Shown piece by piece: positions 5,745 through 10,061 of a stretch of DNA of 10,061 nucleotides. The stretch comes from JAGQSZ01 sp049672765. GTDB lineage: Bacteria > Actinomycetota > Acidimicrobiia > Acidimicrobiales > Microtrichaceae. The notes below the pieces were generated by a model that saw only the letters and a program-made list of their open reading frames with translations, was not told the DNA's origin and made no database searches. Each line of letters starts with the position of its first letter. The stretch's first letter is position 1. The position numbers and the translations under genes were made by a program. The stretch lies in contig JBATWQ010000261.1 of NCBI GenBank assembly GCA_049672765.1, forward strand, positions 1 through 10,061, given 5' to 3'.

Positions 5745-6626
5745 GTGCCGGGACCGGACAAGCGTTGCACCGAGGATGAGATTGTCGCCGAACTCAGTTC
5801 TGGCATGACCATCGGTATCGGGGGCTGGGGAAGTCGCCGCAAGCCGATGTCGATCATCCGGGCCATTCTGCGATCGGACCTCAAGGACCTGACGATCGTC
5901 GCTTACGGCGGACCCGATGTCGGATTGTTGTGCCGCAGCGGCCAGGCGAGCAAGGTCATCACCGGGTTCGTGTCCCTGGACTCGATACCCCTCGAGCCCA
6001 ACTATCAGGCAGCCCGCCAGAACGGGACCATCGAGGCCGCCGAATGGGACGAAGGGATGTTGCTCCTGGGCCTCCAGGCAGCAGCATGGCGGATCCCGTT
6101 CCTACCGACCCGCGCGGGGCTTGGTTCGGATGTCCCTCGCCGGATGCCCGATCTGCGCACCGTCGCATCGCCCTACCCGACGATGTTTGAGGGACACGAG
6201 GAGTTCGAGGAACTCCTGGCGGTCCCGGCCCTGGAACTCGACGCTGCGATAGTTCACCAGAACGTCTCCGACGTCAGCGGAAACGCCGCGTGGCTCGGCG
6301 AGGACCCGTATATGGACGACCTGTTCGTCCGCGCCGCGAAGCAGTCCTACGTGTCGTGTGAGCGCATCGTCGCGACGGAGGAGTTGGCCACCGTTGCTGA
6401 TATCACCCACCTGAAGATCTCGCGGCTGGACGTCACCGGCGTGGTCGAGGCTCCGCACGGTGCACACTTCACCGAGTGCCTTCCCGACTACGGACGGGAC
6501 GAGGAGTTCCAGCGTCGTTACACCGCAACGGCCAAGTCCGAAGAGGCGTGGGACGAGTTCCGCGGCGAGTTCCTCGACCTCGACGAAGCCGGCTACCAGG
6601 CAAAGGTCAAGGAGCTGCAGTCATGA
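5745..6626 (+). CDS. ipdA: IpdA, alpha subunit of the COCHEA-CoA (ring C) hydrolase
   Basis: A 293-residue protein of the class I CoA-transferase fold, close to the 292 residues of M. tuberculosis IpdA (Rv3551) and closely similar throughout. Characteristic stretches are SGMTIGIGGWGSRRKPM (19-35), AILRSDLKDLTIVAYGGPD (40-58), GFVSLDS (74-80), LPTRAGLGSDVP (120-131), GNAAWLGEDPYMDDLF (179-194), ERIVATEEL (206-214) and VEAPHGAHFTECLPDYGRDEEF (234-255). IpdAB opens the last ring of COCHEA-CoA by a retro-Claisen-type hydrolysis rather than moving CoA between acids. The catalytic Glu reported for IpdA probably corresponds to Glu103 in the conserved DEGM (102-105), an alignment made from memory. 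Its stop overlaps the ipdB start (ATGA), as expected for subunits made in equal amounts. An operator lies 76 bp upstream. Confidence 0.95.
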   Translation: MPGPDKRCTEDEIVAELSSGMTIGIGGWGSRRKPMSIIRAILRSDLKDLTIVAYGGPDVGLLCRSGQASKVITGFVSLDSIPLEPNYQAARQNGTIEAAEWDEGMLLLGLQAAAWRIPFLPTRAGLGSDVPRRMPDLRTVASPYPTMFEGHEEFEELLAVPALELDAAIVHQNVSDVSGNAAWLGEDPYMDDLFVRAAKQSYVSCERIVATEELATVADITHLKISRLDVTGVVEAPHGAHFTECLPDYGRDEEFQRRYTATAKSEEAWDEFRGEFLDLDEAGYQAKVKELQS

Positions 6627-7426
6627 CCACCGATCTGACCCGTGCCGACATCTGTGCGGTCGCAATCGCCGAGGCGTTCCGTGGCGACGGCGAGCGACTC
6701 TGCAACCCGATCGGCAACCTGCCGCTCATCGGGGGACGCCTGGCCGCTGCGTCGTTCGAGCCGGAACTGGCCCTGACGGACGGCTACTACACGCTGATGG
6801 ACCCCCAGACGCCCGACTCGGTGCCGCCGATCGCCCTGCCCGAGGCCGAGCGACTGGCGCAACGGACCGTCGCCCACTGGAACCCCTACCGCGAGATGTT
6901 CGGCCTGCTCTGGCAAGGTCGACGTCACGTGATGATGGGCGCAACCCAGGTCGACCGTTACGGCAATCAGAACATCGCCGCGATCGGCGACTGGGACAAG
7001 CCCCGGCGTCAGCTCCTCGGCTTTCGTGGAGCTCCCGGCAACACGATCAACCACACCACCAGCTACTGGGTGCCAAACCACTCTCCCCGGGTCTTCGTCG
7101 AAGCCGTCGATGTCGTATGTGGAATCGGTTATGACCGCGCTGCCGAACTAGGCCCGGTCGCATCGCGGTTCCACGAGATTCGTCGTGTCGTCTCCAACCT
7201 GGCCGTCTTCGACTTCGAAGCCACCGACCCCGCCGGAACGCCGACGCTGAGACTGCGTTCGGTCCACCCGGGGGTGACCGTCGCCGAGGTCGTCGAGGCA
7301 ACCGGTTGCGAGGTGAACGTGCCGGACGAAGTGCCCGAGTCGCGACTGCCGACGGCAAACGAACTCGAACAGATCCATCGGCTGGACCCCCGTGGTCTGA
7401 GGTTGAAGGAAGTCCCGGAGCAGTGA
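6623..7426 (+). CDS. ipdB: IpdB, beta subunit of the COCHEA-CoA (ring C) hydrolase
   Basis: A 267-residue CoA-transferase-fold subunit, slightly longer than M. tuberculosis IpdB (about 250). Visible features are CNPIGNLPLIGGRLAAASF (27-45), the family motif GATQVDRYGNQN (106-117), GFRGAPGN (133-140), NHTTSYWVPNHSPRVFVE (143-160) and the C-terminal HPGVTVAEVVEATG (215-228). It forms the heteromeric hydrolase with IpdA. The start is ATG 6623, inside the ipdA stop (ATGA), with a strong AAGGAG at 6609-6614. The longer upstream frame is a shadow of ipdA. Its stop in turn overlaps the GTG of ipdC (GTGA), so ipdA-ipdB-ipdC are translationally coupled. Confidence 0.95.
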   Translation: MTTDLTRADICAVAIAEAFRGDGERLCNPIGNLPLIGGRLAAASFEPELALTDGYYTLMDPQTPDSVPPIALPEAERLAQRTVAHWNPYREMFGLLWQGRRHVMMGATQVDRYGNQNIAAIGDWDKPRRQLLGFRGAPGNTINHTTSYWVPNHSPRVFVEAVDVVCGIGYDRAAELGPVASRFHEIRRVVSNLAVFDFEATDPAGTPTLRLRSVHPGVTVAEVVEATGCEVNVPDEVPESRLPTANELEQIHRLDPRGLRLKEVPEQ

Positions 7427-8502
7427 GCGACCCGCAGCACCACACCGCACTGCGCACCGCGGCATGTGAGCTGTTCGGTGTCGAGATGCCAATCATCCAG
7501 ACCGGTATGGGTTGGGTGTCGGGGGCGAAGCTGACAGCCGCCACCTCTGGCGCCGGCGGCCTGGGAATACTTGCCTCTGCAACGATGACGCTCGAGGAGT
7601 TGCGCGCCGCGATCGCCCGGGTGAAGGAGCGTACCGACAAGCCGTTCGGGGTCAACCTGTTGCCCAACCAGCCGGACGCTGCGGCCAGGCTTGACCTGAT
7701 CATCTCGCAGGGCGTCCCGGTGGCGAGCTTTGCCGCGGCGCCGAAGCCGGACCAGGTGGCCAGGCTGAATGATGCCGGGGTGGTCACGATCGTGACCGTC
7801 GGCGCCAAACGTCACGCCGAGAAGGTCGCGGCGATGGGTGTGCGAGCAGTCATCGCCCAGGGCGGCGAAGGCGGCGGGCACACCGGGACGATCCCCACCT
7901 CGCTGTTGCTGCCACAGGTTGTCGACGGCGTCGCCGGATCCGACGTGGTCGTTCTTGGGGCCGGCGGCTTCTTCGACGGTCGTGGACTGGTCGCTGCTCT
8001 CGCCTACGGTGCGCACGGCATCGCTATGGGAACCCGCTTCCTGCTCACTGCTGAAAGCCAGGTTCCTGCCGGCATCACCGAGATCTACATGCAGACCCCG
8101 CTGACGGGAACCGTTGTCACAACTGCGATCGACGGTGCACCGCAGAGGGTGATTCGCACCGCAATGATCGATGCGCTCGAAAAGTCGCCCAGCCTGCTGC
8201 GCTTTCCGCGCGCGGCTGGTAATGCGATCCGTTTCGGTCGACAGGCCGGGGTCTCACTGGGCGCGTTGGCCCGGACGGGACTCGAGATGCGCAAGGACCA
8301 GGAACTGACCTGGGCCCAAATGGCGCTCGCAGCCAACGCTCCGATGATGACCAAGGCCGCAATGGTCGACGGTGACGCCGAAGTCGGAATCCTTCCGACC
8401 GGTCAGGTCGTCGGTGCGATCGGGGACCGCCCACCCGTGGCGGAGCTTCTTGAGAGGATCATGGACGAGGCCGACAAGGCCCTCCACAGACTGGGAGCAT
8501 GA
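7423..8502 (+). CDS. ipdC: IpdC, FMN-dependent oxidoreductase of the 2-nitropropane dioxygenase family
   Basis: A 359-residue TIM-barrel flavoprotein, close to M. tuberculosis IpdC (Rv3553, about 355). The family opening is PIIQTGMGWVSGAKL (23-37). The FMN-binding part follows with PFGVNLLP (74-81), the phosphate-binding QGGEGGGHTG (146-155), LGAGGFFDGRGL (178-189) and YGAHGIAMGTRFLLT (195-209); the C-terminus has LPTGQVVGAIGD (324-335). In steroid degradation IpdC takes part, with the SDR IpdF, in producing HIEC-CoA before EchA20 opens ring D. Despite the family name it is not expected to oxidise nitroalkanes. Start GTG 7423 overlaps the ipdB stop, with AAGGA at 7406-7410; an upstream start at 7306 would lie inside ipdB. 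Confidence 0.93.
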   Translation: MSDPQHHTALRTAACELFGVEMPIIQTGMGWVSGAKLTAATSGAGGLGILASATMTLEELRAAIARVKERTDKPFGVNLLPNQPDAAARLDLIISQGVPVASFAAAPKPDQVARLNDAGVVTIVTVGAKRHAEKVAAMGVRAVIAQGGEGGGHTGTIPTSLLLPQVVDGVAGSDVVVLGAGGFFDGRGLVAALAYGAHGIAMGTRFLLTAESQVPAGITEIYMQTPLTGTVVTTAIDGAPQRVIRTAMIDALEKSPSLLRFPRAAGNAIRFGRQAGVSLGALARTGLEMRKDQELTWAQMALAANAPMMTKAAMVDGDAEVGILPTGQVVGAIGDRPPVAELLERIMDEADKALHRLGA

Positions 8503-8505
8503 TTA

Positions 8506-9774
8506 GTGGATCTGACCTGGAGTGACTCAGAGGACGCGTTCCGATCCGAGGCCCGCACCTGGCTCGAGGCGAACGTGCCCGACCCGGCGCTCGAGTCCGG
8601 CGACACCAAGGACGGCTTTGCGGCCCATCTGGAATGGGAACACCGTCTGGCCGCTGACCGCTGGGCGGTTGTGTCCTGGCCCGAGGAGTACGGCGGCCGT
8701 GGAGCAAGCCTGTGGGAATGGCTGATCTTCGAAGAGGAGTACTACAGGGCGGGCGCTCCACAGCGGGTGACCCAGAACGGAATCTTCCTGCTGGCTCCGA
8801 CGATCTTCGAATTCGGCACCAAGGGACAACAGGACTACTACCTGCCCAGGATGTCCGCGGCGGTTGACCTGTGGTGCCAGGGATGGTCCGAGCCCAACGC
8901 CGGGTCGGATCTGGCGGGCGTGCGATCCAAGGCGACCCGTGACGACGCGGCCGGAGGCTGGGTGCTGTCGGGTCAGAAGACCTGGACCACACGAGGCGCG
9001 TTCTGCAACTACCTGTTCGGGCTGTTCCGCACCGACCCCGAGTCCGAGCGGCACAAGGGGCTCACGTACTTCATGGTCCCCCTCGACGCAGCCGGGGTGA
9101 CGGTGCGCGGGTTCGGGCGCCTGGATGGTGACGAGGGTTTCGCAGAGGTGTTCTTCGACGACGTTTTCATTCCCGATTCCGAAATTGGGCCCGATGGCGT
9201 TGAAACAGCTGCCGGTATGGCGCTGGGTGGAATCCTCGGTGAGGTGAACCAGGGATGGGGAGTAGCGATGGCGACGACATCATCGGAACGGGGGCTGACC
9301 CTGCGCTCGCCCGGCCGTTTCCAGGCAACCGCCGCCCGACTACTTGAACTCGCCCGCGAGCAGTCCACGGCCGGAAGCTCAGCAACAGCTGGAAGCTCCG
9401 CGGCCGAAAGCTCCCTAGGTGGGAGCTCTGCAGCTGGAAGCTCCCGGGCCGGTATCAGCGAGGCCCTCGCCAACGCCGTGACCGACGCCTGGATCGATGC
9501 AGAGGCCTACTCGCTATACACGCTCAAGGACGTCTCGGGCATCGTCGAAGGGCGCTCGCCCGGTGCACGCTCTTCGTACAACAAGATCTTCTGGTCCGAA
9601 CTGGACGTACGCCTGCACCAGGTTGCGCTCGACATTCTCGGCCCAGAGGCAGAAGTCGAAGGTCCGTGGATGAAGGGCTATGAGTTCGCGCTCTCCGGCC
9701 CGATCTACGCCGGCACCAATGAGATCCAACGCAACATCGTCGCCGAGCGGGTGCTCGGCCTTCCCCGCAAGTGA
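8506..9774 (+). CDS. Acyl-CoA dehydrogenase, FadE30-like
   Basis: A 422-residue acyl-CoA dehydrogenase. In order: N-terminal helical domain with WPEEYGGRGAS (58-68), middle domain with LWCQGWSEPNAGSDLAGV (122-139) and GQKTWTTRG (156-164), then VFFDDVFIP (215-223). The C-terminal domain carries TSSERGLTLR (258-267) and ends GTNEIQRNIVAERVLGLPRK (403-422). At the site where medium-chain enzymes have YEGT it reads YAGT; Glu261 in SSERG is at the position of the catalytic base of isovaleryl-CoA dehydrogenase and can fill the role. The overall pattern most resembles FadE30, which desaturates the propionyl-CoA side chain of the hydrindane acid; this is a memory-based comparison. Residues 287-316 are a Gly/Ser/Ala repeat that makes it longer than usual (about 385). 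The GTG start is 3 bp behind ipdC, with GGGAG 8 nt upstream. Confidence 0.88.
   Translation: MDLTWSDSEDAFRSEARTWLEANVPDPALESGDTKDGFAAHLEWEHRLAADRWAVVSWPEEYGGRGASLWEWLIFEEEYYRAGAPQRVTQNGIFLLAPTIFEFGTKGQQDYYLPRMSAAVDLWCQGWSEPNAGSDLAGVRSKATRDDAAGGWVLSGQKTWTTRGAFCNYLFGLFRTDPESERHKGLTYFMVPLDAAGVTVRGFGRLDGDEGFAEVFFDDVFIPDSEIGPDGVETAAGMALGGILGEVNQGWGVAMATTSSERGLTLRSPGRFQATAARLLELAREQSTAGSSATAGSSAAESSLGGSSAAGSSRAGISEALANAVTDAWIDAEAYSLYTLKDVSGIVEGRSPGARSSYNKIFWSELDVRLHQVALDILGPEAEVEGPWMKGYEFALSGPIYAGTNEIQRNIVAERVLGLPRK
9373..9450 (+). repeat. In-frame minisatellite inside the FadE30-like gene
   Basis: Five copies of GGAAGCTC or close variants begin at 9373, 9391, 9406, 9421 and 9436 (spacings 18, 15, 15 and 15 bp). 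All are in frame and encode (A/G)(G/E)SS(A/L/R)-type pentapeptides at about residues 289-315. The repeat lies between two helices of the C-terminal domain, presumably as a flexible surface loop. Slippage by whole units would keep the frame. Confidence 0.8.
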
Positions 9775-9784
9775 GGAGCCGTAG

Positions 9785-10061
9785 ATGAGATTCGCTCTCA
9801 GCGAGGAACAGAACGAGTTCAGCGAAGCCGTCCGAGGGCTGCTGGGCGACACCTGCGGACCCAATGCGGTCCGCGCCGCATGGCCCGACGCTGAACTGGC
9901 CGGCGGGGGTCCGGGCAACGGCAACGGCCGCGTGCCCAAGGCGTGGAGTGCTCTCGGCGAAATGGGCGTTCTGGGCATCACCGTTCCCGAGGCATTCGGC
10001 GGGCTGGGGATGACCTACGAGGATCTCTCGCCACTGCTACTCGAGGCCGGTCGAGTTGCAC
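9785..10061 (+). CDS. Second acyl-CoA dehydrogenase (N-terminal part, runs off the window)
   Basis: The first 92 codons are present. MRFALSEEQNEFSEAVRGLL is the usual N-terminal helix of acyl-CoA dehydrogenases, and MGVLGITVPEAFGGLGM (59-75) is the family motif that follows. A short Gly/Asn-rich stretch (GGGPGNGNG, 40-48) lies between them. The start is ATG 9785 with GAGGAG at 9773-9778, overlapping the stop of the preceding gene. Paired acyl-CoA dehydrogenase genes in steroid clusters often encode the two subunits of an alpha2beta2 enzyme; whether these two form one cannot be judged without the C-terminus. The substrate is probably a ring-C/D-derived CoA ester. Confidence 0.88.
   Translation, partial: MRFALSEEQNEFSEAVRGLLGDTCGPNAVRAAWPDAELAGGGPGNGNGRVPKAWSALGEMGVLGITVPEAFGGLGMTYEDLSPLLLEAGRVA

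Noticed and set aside
5886..5900. A further copy of the shared operator inside ipdA (CTGACG-AT-CGTC).
   Set aside because: The spacing is one base short, the second arm is incomplete, and the sequence lies in conserved ipdA codons.
1..10061. tRNA, rRNA, insertion sequence or integrase genes.
   Set aside because: No cloverleaf-like sequence, transposase or terminal inverted repeats were seen; all long frames with protein-like composition are accounted for by the listed genes.

Overview
This is a G+C-rich window from an actinobacterium. Its core encodes the late steps of steroid degradation, the opening of rings D and C of the hydrindane part of cholesterol. The order SDR <- / -> echA20, ipdA, ipdB, ipdC is the same as around Rv3549c-Rv3553 in Mycobacterium tuberculosis. 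The acyl-CoA dehydrogenase genes directly behind ipdC, the regulator and the intergenic DNA differ from that genome. The organism is probably a non-mycobacterial actinobacterium, perhaps an environmental Acidimicrobiia-type lineage; that placement is inference.

Left part, minus strand (1-2676): the N-terminal 180 residues of an SCP-x/lipid-transfer-type thiolase, preceded by and translationally coupled (ATGA overlap) to a small DUF35 OB-fold protein. Upstream of that pair lies an 18-bp palindromic operator (1085-1102). Next is an unusual regulator with two complete TetR units in one chain, preceded by two identically built palindromes whose centres are 22 bp apart.

Middle part (2677-4751): a gene-free stretch of about 490 bp, AT-rich near the regulator, with nested palindromes, a strong hairpin and a degenerate array of 20-21-bp repeats. 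The array runs into the end of a minus-strand lipoprotein gene of unknown function and supplies its stop codon. A short-chain dehydrogenase follows, also on the minus strand.

Right part, plus strand (4835-10061): echA20, then ipdA-ipdB-ipdC and two acyl-CoA dehydrogenase genes (the second cut by the window end) with 4-nt overlaps or gaps of 3-10 nt, clearly one operon. Upstream of ipdA is a second copy of the 18-bp operator seen at 1085-1102, in the same orientation relative to its gene. One regulator therefore probably controls both the thiolase/DUF35 pair and the ipd operon.

Working model: the acyl-CoA dehydrogenases and IpdC act on CoA thioesters of the hydrindane acid, EchA20 opens ring D, IpdAB opens ring C, and the SDR and thiolase take part in neighbouring redox and C-C cleavage steps. 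The points most worth checking are the tandem TetR with its twin operator, the shared operator of the two operons, the repeat array at the lipoprotein stop codon, and an in-frame minisatellite inside the first acyl-CoA dehydrogenase gene.
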